From NCBI GenBank assembly GCA_041547565.1, contig JBFEUI010000032.1, positions 1 through 26,485 on the forward strand: a DNA stretch of 26,485 nt, read 5' to 3'. The stretch comes from JBFEUI01 sp041547565. GTDB lineage: Bacteria > Pseudomonadota > Gammaproteobacteria > Thiohalomonadales > Thiohalomonadaceae. Each line of letters opens with the position of its first letter. Positions within the stretch are counted from its first letter, which is position 1. The position numbers were made by a program, and so were the translations under genes. This document shows, piece by piece, positions 1 to 7,130 of this stretch. The notes beneath the pieces are model-generated. The model was not told where the DNA came from. It searched no databases and saw nothing but the letters and a program-made list of their open reading frames with translations.

Positions 1-882
1 GTAGGTCTCGCCGATAGCGTTGGTAGCCTGTGATTTGAACAGCAGGAACCATGCGCCAACAGGACCGTAACCGTCTTTAAAACGGGTAGGTACGAAGCGA
101 TTTTCCATCAGGGTCAGCTCAGCGCCGGCCTCAGCAGCCATGGAGTAGGTAGAACCTGCGTTCCATACCGGGTACCAGGCACGACCAGTACCTTCACCAA
201 CAGAGCGGGGACGGAAGATGTTTACACAACCACCAGCGGCCAGCAGGATTGCCTTGGCTTTGTAGACGTAGATCTTGTGGTCACGTACGGAGAAACCGAT
301 GGCACCAGCAACACGGCTAGGGTCGTTCTTGTCGTTAATCAGCTTAACGATGAAAACACGCTCCTGGATGCGCTCGGTACCGATCGCCTTCTTGGCGGCT
401 TCAGCAACGATCCACTTGTAGGATTCGCCGTTGATCATGATCTGCCACTTACCGGAACGTACGGGCTTGCCGCCGTCTTTCAGGGTAGCCATGCCTTTAG
501 AACCGTCAAAACGCTCGCCGTTCTCGTCAGTCTTCCAGATGGGCAGACCCCACTCTTCGAACAGGTGAACAGACTCGTCAACGTGACGGCCGAGGTCATA
601 GGCGAGGTCATCACGGGTGATACCCATCAGGTCGTTGGAGACCATGCGAGCGTAGTCAGCCGGATCCTGCTCAGGACCGATGTAGGTGTTGATAGCAGAC
701 AGACCCTGTGCAACCGCACCAGAGCGGTCCATAGCGGCTTTATCAACCAGCTTGATGCGCAGGTCGGTGCCCTTGGCCCACTGCATGATTTCGTAAGCGG
801 CACCGCAGTTAGCCATACCGCCGCCAATCATAAGGACGTCTACTTCTTCTTCGATGACGTCTGGATTTCCAAATTCAGCCAT
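1..882 (-). CDS. aprA: Adenylylsulfate (APS) reductase alpha subunit, partial (C-terminus off the left edge)
   Basis: This is the FAD subunit of dissimilatory APS reductase. In sulfur oxidisers it runs in reverse, joining sulfite and AMP to form APS in the cytoplasm. The 294 codons present start MAEFGNPDVIEEEVDVLMIG and show an N-terminal dinucleotide-binding motif (GGGMANCGAAYE, residues about 22-33), followed by AprA-like stretches such as AINTYIGPEQDPADYARMV and AGGCVNIFRPRSVGEGTGRA. The start ATG (882-880) follows a clear ribosome site (AGAGG) about 9 bases upstream. The frame is open to base 1, so more than half of a typical alpha subunit (about 630 residues) is missing at the window edge, not by mutation. 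It lies 34 bases downstream of aprB on the same strand, the usual aprBA order. Assignment is from recognised family sequence and partner gene. Confidence 0.96.
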   Translation of the reverse strand, partial: MAEFGNPDVIEEEVDVLMIGGGMANCGAAYEIMQWAKGTDLRIKLVDKAAMDRSGAVAQGLSAINTYIGPEQDPADYARMVSNDLMGITRDDLAYDLGRHVDESVHLFEEWGLPIWKTDENGERFDGSKGMATLKDGGKPVRSGKWQIMINGESYKWIVAEAAKKAIGTERIQERVFIVKLINDKNDPSRVAGAIGFSVRDHKIYVYKAKAILLAAGGCVNIFRPRSVGEGTGRAWYPVWNAGSTYSMAAEAGAELTLMENRFVPTRFKDGYGPVGAWFLLFKSQATNAIGETY

Positions 883-916
883 TTCTAAATTCCTCTAAAT
901 AATTAAGTCGGCGCGA

Positions 917-1390
917 TTACTTGCGGATCAGCTCGCTAGGATCGCCAGCGCGGTAGCCGTTCTGCTCGTTGTGGTTGAAGAAGCCAGGCTCTTCAATCTT
1001 GGCCATGTCGGCCTCGGGCTTACCAGCGTAAGGGTCGATAGAACCTTCGGGAGTGGTACGAATGGGGAACTTGAAGCGCTTCAGGGTGCCATTACGGAAC
1101 TTGATGGTCCACATGATGGAATCAGAACCGCGCAGGGGCTGAACGGAACCACCCAGCGGTACAACGTCAGCGTAGTGACGAGCTTCGATTGCCTGCTGCG
1201 GGCAAATCTTGACGCAGGAGTAACACTCCCAGCACTGCTCAGGCTCCTGATTGAAGGCACGCATGGCATGGCCGGTTTCAGAACCGTCCTTGTCGAGCTT
1301 CATCAGGTCGTGGGGGCAGATGTACATGCAAGCGGTACGGTCTTGACCCTTGCAGCCATCGCATTTGTCGGTACGTACAAATGTTGGCAT
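917..1390 (-). CDS. aprB: Adenylylsulfate reductase beta subunit (iron-sulfur)
   Basis: AprB carries two [4Fe-4S] clusters that move electrons between the AprA flavin and the membrane electron acceptor. The 157-residue protein begins MPTFVRTDKCDGCKGQDRTA and has ferredoxin-type cysteine motifs: CDGCKGQDRTACMYICP (residues about 10-26) and CWECYSCVKICPQ (about 53-65). The C-terminal extension (GFFNHNEQNGYRAGDPSELI) that wraps around AprA is also present. Length matches the family. The ATG at 1390 follows GAGGAG with a 6-base spacer. It is the first gene of the minus-strand aprBA unit. No aprM or qmoABC membrane partner lies upstream; the neighbour on that side is divergent soeABC. If there is a dedicated membrane partner, it must be beyond aprA or elsewhere. 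Confidence 0.97.
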   Translation of the reverse strand: MPTFVRTDKCDGCKGQDRTACMYICPHDLMKLDKDGSETGHAMRAFNQEPEQCWECYSCVKICPQQAIEARHYADVVPLGGSVQPLRGSDSIMWTIKFRNGTLKRFKFPIRTTPEGSIDPYAGKPEADMAKIEEPGFFNHNEQNGYRAGDPSELIRK

Positions 1391-1407
1391 TTTATGCTCC
1401 TCTTTTA

Positions 1408-1427
1408 TTTTTAACTGCAGTTAAAAA
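1408..1427. promoter_or_regulatory. 20-bp perfect palindrome upstream of aprB
   Basis: TTTTTAACTGCAGTTAAAAA reads identically on both strands and ends 18 bases before the aprB start codon. It could be an operator near the apr transcription start. It is too short and AT-flanked to be a convincing terminator. Function is inferred only. Confidence 0.4.
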
Positions 1428-1734
1428 CTATCCACACCGCTTCGTGCACAAAGCCCGGAACGGCATCATGAAACTGCGGGACCACATGGTCCGACACACT
1501 TGAATCCTTCCTAACCGTTGAGCGCGAAAGGGGCGTAAACCCCCATGCTCCCTTTTCAGCGCCTACCGACACATGACTCGGCAGGAGGAATTAAGTATAG
1601 ACAGAATTCTTGGACCGCCTACATTACCGACTATGTGACACAACTCCAAACAGAACTATCTTTGCTATACATAAAAATGCTTTATTATTTTTCCGAGCAA
1701 AATTGTCTACAATATGCGACCCGATTTAAATTCA

Positions 1735-1750
1735 TACCCCCAAAGGGGTA
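1735..1750. promoter_or_regulatory. NarL/NarP-like 7-2-7 site
   Basis: TACCCCC-AA-AGGGGTA is two inverted heptamers with a 2-base spacer, the arrangement known for NarP/NarL binding (heptamer consensus TACYNMT). The right heptamer fits fully when read on the minus strand (TACCCCT); the left differs at its last base. It lies just after a candidate soeA -10 box. The window encodes a NarX/NarL pair, which makes the reading plausible. Confidence 0.5.
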
Positions 1751-1837
1751 GATACAAACAGCCAGATGGAGATAGATTCAGACTGAGTCTAATTTGGTAT
1801 ATTAGTATTTCACCATATATTCCATCATTAATATTTA

Positions 1838-1922
1838 GAGCCCACGGTAGGGGCTCCATATGAAAGGCCGGGGTGGCAAGGCACAGCGCTAACTGTGTGA
1901 CACCCCGGCCTTTCGCTTTGCC
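1838..1922 (+). promoter_or_regulatory. Structured soeA 5' leader with nested hairpins
   Basis: Three pairings are visible. Stem 1 is GAGCCC (1838-1843) with GGGCTC (1851-1856). Stem 2 is a perfect 14-bp helix pairing 1862-1875 with 1901-1914; inside its loop, ACAG (1883-1886) pairs with CTGT (1893-1896). An alternative stem pairs GGCAAGGC (1875-1882) with GCTTTGCC (1915-1922), eight pairs including one G-T. It shares base 1875 with stem 2, and the short connection makes both stems forming at once sterically unlikely. No T-run follows, so this is not a simple terminator. A switch or attenuation role is inference. Confidence 0.5.
1860..1892 (+). CDS. Possible 10-residue leader peptide upstream of soeA
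   Basis: The frame ATG...TAA encodes MKGRGGKAQR. An AGGGG ribosome-site-like sequence (1849-1853) sits 6 bases before the ATG and is itself half buried in the small hairpin at 1838-1856. The ORF covers the whole 5' arm of the perfect 14-bp hairpin (1862-1875) and stops inside its loop, so a translating ribosome would open that hairpin. This is the geometry of a translation-coupled leader, but nothing shows that it is expressed. A chance ORF of this size is quite possible. Confidence 0.25.
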   Translation: MKGRGGKAQR

Positions 1923-1955
1923 GTTACATTTCAAACAGATAGAGCAGAGATAGCG

Positions 1956-4853
1956 ATGACTGACACTGCCACGCTTGTGACCGACGGTCGTACCGAGGTC
2001 AAAAACACCACATGCTACATGTGCGCCTGCCGCTGCGGCATCCGCGTCCACCTGCGCGACGGCGAGGTGCGCTATATCCAGGGCAACCCCGATCACCCAT
2101 TAAATAAGGGTGTGATCTGCGCCAAGGGCTCCTCGGGGATCATGAAACAGTACTCCCCCGCCCGCCTGACCCAGCCGCTGCGCCGCAAAAAAGGCGCCGA
2201 ACGCGGTGCCGGCGAGTTCGAGCCGATCAGCTGGGACGAGGCCTTTGCCACGTTGGAGGAGCGTTTGGGCGAGATCCGCGCCACCGACCCGAAGAAGCTG
2301 GCGCTGTTCACCGGGCGCGACCAGATGCAGGCCCTGACCGGCCTGTTCGCCAAGAACTTCGGTACTCCCAACTACGCGGCCCACGGCGGATTCTGCTCGG
2401 TCAACATGGCCGCCGGCATGATCTACACCATTGGCGGCTCGTTCTGGGAGTTCGGCGGACCCGACCTGGACCGCTCCAAACTGTTCGTGATGATCGGCAC
2501 CGCCGAGGACCACCACTCCAACCCGATGAAGATCGCCCTGTCCAAGTTCAAGCGCAACGGCGGTCGTTTCATCTCCATCAACCCGGTGCGCACCGGCTAC
2601 TCGGCCATCGCCGACGAGTGGGTCCCGATCAAGCCGGGCACCGACGGTGCCCTGCTGCTGGCGCTGACCCATGAGATCATCAAGCAGGGCCTGTACGATC
2701 GCGACTTCCTGGTGCAGTACTCCAACTCCGCCGAGCTGGTCAACATGGACGAAAACAGCCCCGAGTACGGCATGTTCGTGCGTTTCGAGGTCCCGCCCGA
2801 GGAGGGCTGCTTCGACCCGCAGAACAAGCTGTGGTGGGACCGTGAGCTGAACAAGCCGATCTCCACCCATACACCGGGCGCTGATCCGCGCCTGATGGGC
2901 GAGTTCCGGCTGGCCGACGGCACGCCGGTCAAACCCGCCTTCCAACTGCTCAAGGAGCGGGTGGAGCAGTACACCCCGGAGTGGGCCGAGAACATCACCG
3001 GCATCCCGGCCGAGACCATCCGCCGCCTGGCCCACGAGATGGGTATTACCGCGCGGGATGAGAAGATCGAACTGCCAATCGCCTGGACCGACGTATGGGA
3101 CAACGAGCACAAGAGCATCACCGGCAATCCGGTCGCCTTCCACGCCATGCGCGGCCTGGCCGCCCACTCCAACGGCTTCCAGACCATTCGCGCGCTGTCC
3201 ATCCTGATGTCGATCCTGGGCACCATCGACCGACCCGGCGGTTTCCGTCACAAGGCACCGTTCCCGCGCCCGATCCCGCCCTGTCCCAAGACCCCGACAG
3301 GCCCCGAGGCGGTACAGCCGAACACCCCGCTCGACGGCATGCCGCTGGGCTGGCCGGCCGACCCGGATGACCTGTTTGTCGACGAGGCGGGCGAACCGGT
3401 ACGCATCGACAAGGCCTTCTCCTGGGAGTACCCGCTGTCGGTGCACGGCCTGATGCACAACGCCATCACCAACGCCTGGCGCGGCGACCCCTACAAAATC
3501 GACACCCTGTTCATCTTCATGGCCAACATGGCGTGGAACTCCACCATGAACGCCGATGAGGTGCGCAGGATGCTCAACGACAAGGACGAGAACGGCGAAC
3601 ACCGGATCCCGTTCATCGTCGTGGCCGACGCCTTCCAGTCCGAGATGGTCGCCTTTGCCGACCTGGTGCTGCCCGACACCACCTACCTGGAGCGCCACGA
3701 TGTGATGTCGATGCTGGACCGCCCGATCTCCGAATTCGACGGCCCGGTCGACTCGGTGCGCATCCCGGTGCTGCCGCCCAAGGGGCAGTGCAAGCCGTTC
3801 CAGGAGGTGTTGATCGAGCTGGGTTCGCGCCTGAAGCTGCCCGCCTTCACCCGCGAGGACGGCAGCCGCAAGTTCCGCGACTACCCCGACTTTGTCATCA
3901 ACTTCGAGACCGCCCCGGGCTCGGGCATCGGCTTCCTCGGCGGCTGGCGCGGCAAGGGCGGCGAGAAACACATGAAGGGCGAGCCCAATCCCGACCAGTG
4001 GAAGATGTACGAGAAGAACAACTGCGTCTACCACTACCACCTGCCCAAGTCCTACCAGTACATGCGCAACTGGAACCAGGGCTACCTGCAGTGGGCCCAG
4101 TCCCACTCGCTGACCCGCTACGACGAGCCGATCAACATCCACATCTACTCCGAGGTGTTGCAGAAGTTCCGCCTCGCCGCCCAGGGCAGGTCGCACGGCA
4201 AGCAACCGCCGGAGCAACTGCGCAAGCGCGTCGAGACCTACTTCGATCCGCTGCCGTTCTACTACGAGACCCTGGAGTCACAGCTGTCGGACAAGCACGC
4301 CTACCCGCTCAACGCGGTGACCCAGCGGCCGATGGCGATGTACCACTCGTGGGATTCGCAAAACGCCTGGCTGCGCCAGATCCACACCTACAACTACCTC
4401 TACCTCCACCCGCAGACCGCCAGGGCGCAGGGCATCGAGGATGAGGGCTGGATGTGGGTCGAGTCGATGCACGGCAAGGTGCGCTGCCTGGCGCGCTACT
4501 CCGAGGCGGTCGAGCCCGGCACCGTCTGGACCTGGAACGCCATCGGCAAGGCGGCCGGTGCCTGGAACCTCGACCCCAACGCCAACGAGTGCAAGCAGGG
4601 CTTCCTGCTCAATCACGTGATCGGCGAGGAACTGCCTGCCCACGAGGACGGCGAACACCTCTCCAACTCCGATCCGATCACCGGTCAGGCCGGCTGGTAC
4701 GATGTGCGCGTGCGCGTCTACAAGGCCGAGGAGGGTGAGCCGAAAGAGACCTGGCCCCAGTACCAACCGATGAAACAGGCACCCGGCACCCCCAAACGCC
4801 GCAAGTTCCAGAACTACTTCGCCGGCCTGTTCACCCGTAAGGGAGATGTGTAA
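1956..4853 (+). CDS. soeA: Cytoplasmic sulfite:quinone oxidoreductase, molybdopterin catalytic subunit
   Basis: SoeA oxidises sulfite to sulfate in the cytoplasm and passes two electrons through SoeB to SoeC and quinone. The 965-residue protein belongs to the complex iron-sulfur molybdoenzyme (DMSO reductase) family. A [4Fe-4S] motif lies at C20-x2-C23-x3-C27-x27-C55, followed by typical family blocks (FEPISWDEAF, about residues 88-97) and a C-terminal dinucleotide-binding region near NYLYLHPQTARAQGI. There is no twin-arginine signal peptide, which fits the cytoplasmic location known for SoeA and argues against periplasmic Psr/Phs-type enzymes. The ATG at 1956 has only a weak AGAGA upstream. 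soeB starts right after the stop. Sulfite as substrate is inferred from overall resemblance and from the apr/sat context. Confidence 0.93.
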   Translation: MTDTATLVTDGRTEVKNTTCYMCACRCGIRVHLRDGEVRYIQGNPDHPLNKGVICAKGSSGIMKQYSPARLTQPLRRKKGAERGAGEFEPISWDEAFATLEERLGEIRATDPKKLALFTGRDQMQALTGLFAKNFGTPNYAAHGGFCSVNMAAGMIYTIGGSFWEFGGPDLDRSKLFVMIGTAEDHHSNPMKIALSKFKRNGGRFISINPVRTGYSAIADEWVPIKPGTDGALLLALTHEIIKQGLYDRDFLVQYSNSAELVNMDENSPEYGMFVRFEVPPEEGCFDPQNKLWWDRELNKPISTHTPGADPRLMGEFRLADGTPVKPAFQLLKERVEQYTPEWAENITGIPAETIRRLAHEMGITARDEKIELPIAWTDVWDNEHKSITGNPVAFHAMRGLAAHSNGFQTIRALSILMSILGTIDRPGGFRHKAPFPRPIPPCPKTPTGPEAVQPNTPLDGMPLGWPADPDDLFVDEAGEPVRIDKAFSWEYPLSVHGLMHNAITNAWRGDPYKIDTLFIFMANMAWNSTMNADEVRRMLNDKDENGEHRIPFIVVADAFQSEMVAFADLVLPDTTYLERHDVMSMLDRPISEFDGPVDSVRIPVLPPKGQCKPFQEVLIELGSRLKLPAFTREDGSRKFRDYPDFVINFETAPGSGIGFLGGWRGKGGEKHMKGEPNPDQWKMYEKNNCVYHYHLPKSYQYMRNWNQGYLQWAQSHSLTRYDEPINIHIYSEVLQKFRLAAQGRSHGKQPPEQLRKRVETYFDPLPFYYETLESQLSDKHAYPLNAVTQRPMAMYHSWDSQNAWLRQIHTYNYLYLHPQTARAQGIEDEGWMWVESMHGKVRCLARYSEAVEPGTVWTWNAIGKAAGAWNLDPNANECKQGFLLNHVIGEELPAHEDGEHLSNSDPITGQAGWYDVRVRVYKAEEGEPKETWPQYQPMKQAPGTPKRRKFQNYFAGLFTRKGDV

Positions 4854-5579
4854 ATGACTCAATTAGCGTTAGTGATCGACCTGAACGTCTGCGTCGGCTG
4901 CCACGCGTGCGTGACCTCGTGCAAACAGTGGAACACCTCCGGCAGTGCCGGTCCGCTGTTTGACGACAACCCGTTCACCAAGGACCCGACCGGCACCTTC
5001 TTCAACCGCGTGCAGACCTACGAGATCGGCACCTTCCCCAAGACCGAGACGCTGCACTTCCCGAAAAGCTGCCTGCACTGCGAGGACGCGCCGTGCGTGC
5101 CGGTCTGCCCGACCGGCGCCAGCCACAAGCGCAACGAGGACGGCATCGTGCTGGTGGACTACGACAAGTGCATCGGCTGCAAATACTGCTCCTGGGCCTG
5201 CCCCTACGGGGCGCGCGAGTTCGACGAGTACCAGAAGGTAATGAAAAAATGCACCCTCTGCGTCGACCGCATCTATGACGAGTCGCTGCCGGAGTCCGAG
5301 CGCAAGCCGGCCTGCGTACTGGCCTGCCCGACCTCGGCGCGCCTGTTCGGCGATGTGCACGACCCGGACTCCGAGGCGTCCATCGCCATTCGCGAGGATG
5401 GTGGCTACCAGCTGATGCCGGAACTCGGCACCAAGCCGGCCAACCACTACCTGCCCCGGCGCAAGACCCGCAAGCATATCAGCGAAGACGAGCTGGTGCG
5501 CGAGGACAACCCGCTGAAGAAGGAAGACATTCGCCACGAGACCAGTAAAGAGGTCACGCTGGACGACTGGATGATGTAA
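4854..5579 (+). CDS. soeB: Sulfite:quinone oxidoreductase, iron-sulfur subunit
   Basis: SoeB is the electron-transfer subunit that links the SoeA molybdenum site with the membrane subunit SoeC. The 241-residue protein has four ferredoxin-like cysteine groups typical of DmsB/PsrB proteins: CVGCHACVTSCKQ (residues about 12-24), CLHCEDAPCVPVCP (about 73-86), CIGCKYCSWACP (about 106-117) and CTLC followed by CVLACP (about 133-161). These should bind four [4Fe-4S] clusters. No signal peptide is seen. The ATG directly follows the soeA TAA, with GGGAGA as ribosome site inside the end of soeA, so the two are translationally linked. A 99-bp gap with a hairpin separates it from soeC. Confidence 0.93.
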   Translation: MTQLALVIDLNVCVGCHACVTSCKQWNTSGSAGPLFDDNPFTKDPTGTFFNRVQTYEIGTFPKTETLHFPKSCLHCEDAPCVPVCPTGASHKRNEDGIVLVDYDKCIGCKYCSWACPYGAREFDEYQKVMKKCTLCVDRIYDESLPESERKPACVLACPTSARLFGDVHDPDSEASIAIREDGGYQLMPELGTKPANHYLPRRKTRKHISEDELVREDNPLKKEDIRHETSKEVTLDDWMM

Positions 5580-5599
5580 CAAAGGCAGAGAAAAGAGGA

Positions 5600-5667
5600 A
5601 AGATACAAGAGTAAAGACAACGCCACCTCGTTACCGCTCTTGTATCTTGTAACTTGTATCTTGTATC
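5600..5667 (+). repeat. Intergenic hairpin with TTGTATC repeats between soeB and soeC
   Basis: A perfect 12-bp inverted repeat pairs AAGATACAAGAG (5600-5611) with CTCTTGTATCTT (5637-5648). The word TTGTATC occurs at 5640-5646, 5654-5660 and 5661-5667. The loop contains CCTCGTTAC (5626-5634), shared with two other hairpins in the window (6674-6724 and 20248-20336). There is no T-run, so it is unlikely to be a strong terminator. It may lower soeC expression relative to soeAB or stabilise mRNA ends. Confidence 0.65.
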
Positions 5668-5678
5668 TGGAGTAAACA

Positions 5679-6659
5679 ATGCATCCCGCATTTTCCGTTA
5701 TCTTTCTGACTACCCTCATCGGTGTCGGCCAGGGCCTGTTCCTGGCCCTGTTCACCGAGCAGAGCTACTCTGCAGTCAATCTGCTGCCGGCGCAGCAGAG
5801 CAGTTTCTATGTCACCGGTAGCCTGCTGGCGCTGGCCTTCCTGCTGGCCGGCCTGATCGCCGCCGTGTTCCACCTGGGCAAACCCAGCTACATGTTTACC
5901 CGCGCCTGGCGCGGTATGACCCAGTGGCGCACCTCCTGGCTGTCGCGCGAACTTATCGCCCTGCCCAGCGTCATCCTGCTGGTGTTCCTGTATATGCTGT
6001 TCCACCTCTTTGGCTGGAATCTCGACCTGTTCGGCAACGGCATGCAGGGCCAACTGTCCCTGATCATCGGCGCCGTGGGTGCGGTGGCAGTGTTCGTACT
6101 GTTCCTCTGCACCGGCATGATCTACGCCAGCATCAAGTTTCTGCAGGAGTGGGCCTGTGCCCTCACCCCGATCAACTACACCCTGCTCGGCAGTGCCTCG
6201 GGCTTCACCCTGGCGGCCGCCTACTCGGCGGTGCAGGCAGTGGAACTGACCGCTTTTTATGCCAGCTGGGCCATCATTATCACCGTGGCGGCCTTTATCA
6301 CCCGCAGCGCCAGCCTGTTGCGCAACGCCCGCATCAAGTCCAAGACATCCATCCAGACCGCCATCGGGGTACGTCACACCAACGTGGTGCAGAAATCCAT
6401 GGGCATGATGGGCGGATCCTACAACACTCGCGAGTACTTCCACGGCAAGACCGCCCTGTTTCTCAAATCGGTCAAGACCATCTTCCAGCTACTGGTCTTT
6501 GCCGTTCCGGTACTGCTGCTGTGGGCCGGTGCCGACAGCGCCAATGCCACCGTGCTGGTGAGCGCCTTCGCGGTACAGTACACCGGCCTGCTGTTCGAAC
6601 GCTGGTTCTTCTTCGCCCAGGCCAACCATCCGCAAAACGTCTACTACCAGACCGTCTGA
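5679..6659 (+). CDS. soeC: Sulfite:quinone oxidoreductase, membrane anchor subunit
   Basis: SoeC is the DmsC/NrfD-like membrane subunit that should hold the SoeA-SoeB dimer on the inner face of the membrane and reduce quinone. The 326-residue protein is very hydrophobic, with about eight membrane helices. Examples are residues about 4-25 (FSVIFLTTLIGVGQGLFLAL), 45-66, 92-112, 124-148 and 263-285. The motif HLGKPSYMFTRAWRGMTQWRTSW after the second helix is typical of DmsC-like subunits. The ATG at 5679 has GGAG with a 6-base spacer. It is the third gene of the soe operon despite the 99-bp hairpin-bearing gap. The stop is followed after 14 bases by another long hairpin. Confidence 0.92.
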   Translation: MHPAFSVIFLTTLIGVGQGLFLALFTEQSYSAVNLLPAQQSSFYVTGSLLALAFLLAGLIAAVFHLGKPSYMFTRAWRGMTQWRTSWLSRELIALPSVILLVFLYMLFHLFGWNLDLFGNGMQGQLSLIIGAVGAVAVFVLFLCTGMIYASIKFLQEWACALTPINYTLLGSASGFTLAAAYSAVQAVELTAFYASWAIIITVAAFITRSASLLRNARIKSKTSIQTAIGVRHTNVVQKSMGMMGGSYNTREYFHGKTALFLKSVKTIFQLLVFAVPVLLLWAGADSANATVLVSAFAVQYTGLLFERWFFFAQANHPQNVYYQTV

Positions 6660-6673
6660 CTACGCTCTGCAGT

Positions 6674-6724
6674 GGCGAGTAACGAGGAGCCAGGAGTCCT
6701 GAACCACCTTCCTCGTTACTCGCC
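6674..6724 (+). repeat. 15-bp perfect hairpin after soeC
   Basis: GGCGAGTAACGAGGA (6674-6688) pairs exactly with TCCTCGTTACTCGCC (6710-6724). The loop holds a small CAGGA/TCCTG pairing. It begins 14 bases after the soeC stop and could end the soe transcript, although what follows (GCGATCCCC) is not a T-run. It shares CCTCGTTAC with the soeB-soeC hairpin. Confidence 0.7.
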
Positions 6725-6998
6725 GCGATCCCCTCAAAATTTAATACCCCCATTATTGCTCCCTATTTCTACGTCTCCCCGAGGTGTTGTATTGTGTGCG
6801 AACTCTGAAGTTGGGTCCGTAATTCACCGATCCGATACAGGTAGCTGAATCACCTAAATTTATACATCCGGTATCTGGCCCTTCATGACAGGCCACCAAG
6901 CTCGCAGATGTCTATTCGGCAACCTGTTTACCACTGTCAGATGTGGGTGTAACAGTTTTGGTACTGGACCCGCACCCAGGACGCTAAAATACGCTATG

Positions 6999-7012
6999 TT
7001 GCTCTAGATCAA
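6999..7012. promoter_or_regulatory. FNR/ANR-like box upstream of sat
   Basis: TTGCT-CTAG-ATCAA matches the FNR-family consensus TTGAT-N4-ATCAA at 9 of 10 positions. It lies about 119 bases before the sat start codon, a reasonable place for an activator site. No FNR-type gene is in the window. This is a pattern match only. Confidence 0.5.
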
Positions 7013-7130
7013 GGCAAAATGGGATGAAATCACCGAGAGTGCTGCCGGTGAATTGCCTTATCTGAAGTGTCGCAGACATTAGCTGCCGGCCGGGTTCAGA
7101 CAAGCAAGAAAAATATAGAGGAGAGTATTA

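Larger units (their letters stand above)
1391..1955. promoter_or_regulatory. Divergent aprBA / soeABC regulatory region
   Basis: A 565-bp gene-free stretch between aprB (minus) and soeA (plus). It holds a 20-bp perfect palindrome at 1408-1427 just upstream of the aprB ribosome site. A 6-2-6 inverted repeat lies at 1479-1492 (GGACCA-CA-TGGTCC). A plausible sigma70 promoter for soeA has TTGTCT at 1703-1708 and TTAAAT at 1726-1731, spaced 17. A NarL/NarP-like 7-2-7 inverted heptamer is at 1735-1750. A structured soeA leader with a small upstream ORF occupies 1838-1922. The only open frames (for example 1545-1751) are short, lack a credible ribosome site and sit in AT-rich DNA, so I do not call them. 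Confidence 0.75.
6660..7130. promoter_or_regulatory. soeC-sat intergenic region
   Basis: A 471-bp stretch with no credible gene. It contains the soeC-trailing hairpin (6674-6724), a TACCCCC heptamer (6745-6751), an FNR-like box (6999-7012) and the sat ribosome site (AGAGGAGAG at about 7118-7126). The distance and the hairpin suggest that sat has its own promoter. Confidence 0.7.

Noticed and set aside
277..888. A 203-codon plus-strand frame opposite aprA
   Set aside because: aprA on the other strand is a clear family match with a good ribosome site. This frame is its antisense shadow.
1862..1922. H-type pseudoknot in the soeA leader
   Set aside because: The two stems share base 1875 and the connecting segment between the 3' strands is zero bases across a 14-bp helix, so both stems forming together is sterically unlikely. 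Alternative, mutually exclusive pairing is the better reading.
2100..4217. A 705-codon minus-strand open frame opposite soeA
   Set aside because: It lies wholly within soeA and its product is a low-complexity Val/Gly/Leu/His/Arg-rich shadow with no domain. Long antisense frames are common in GC-rich genes.
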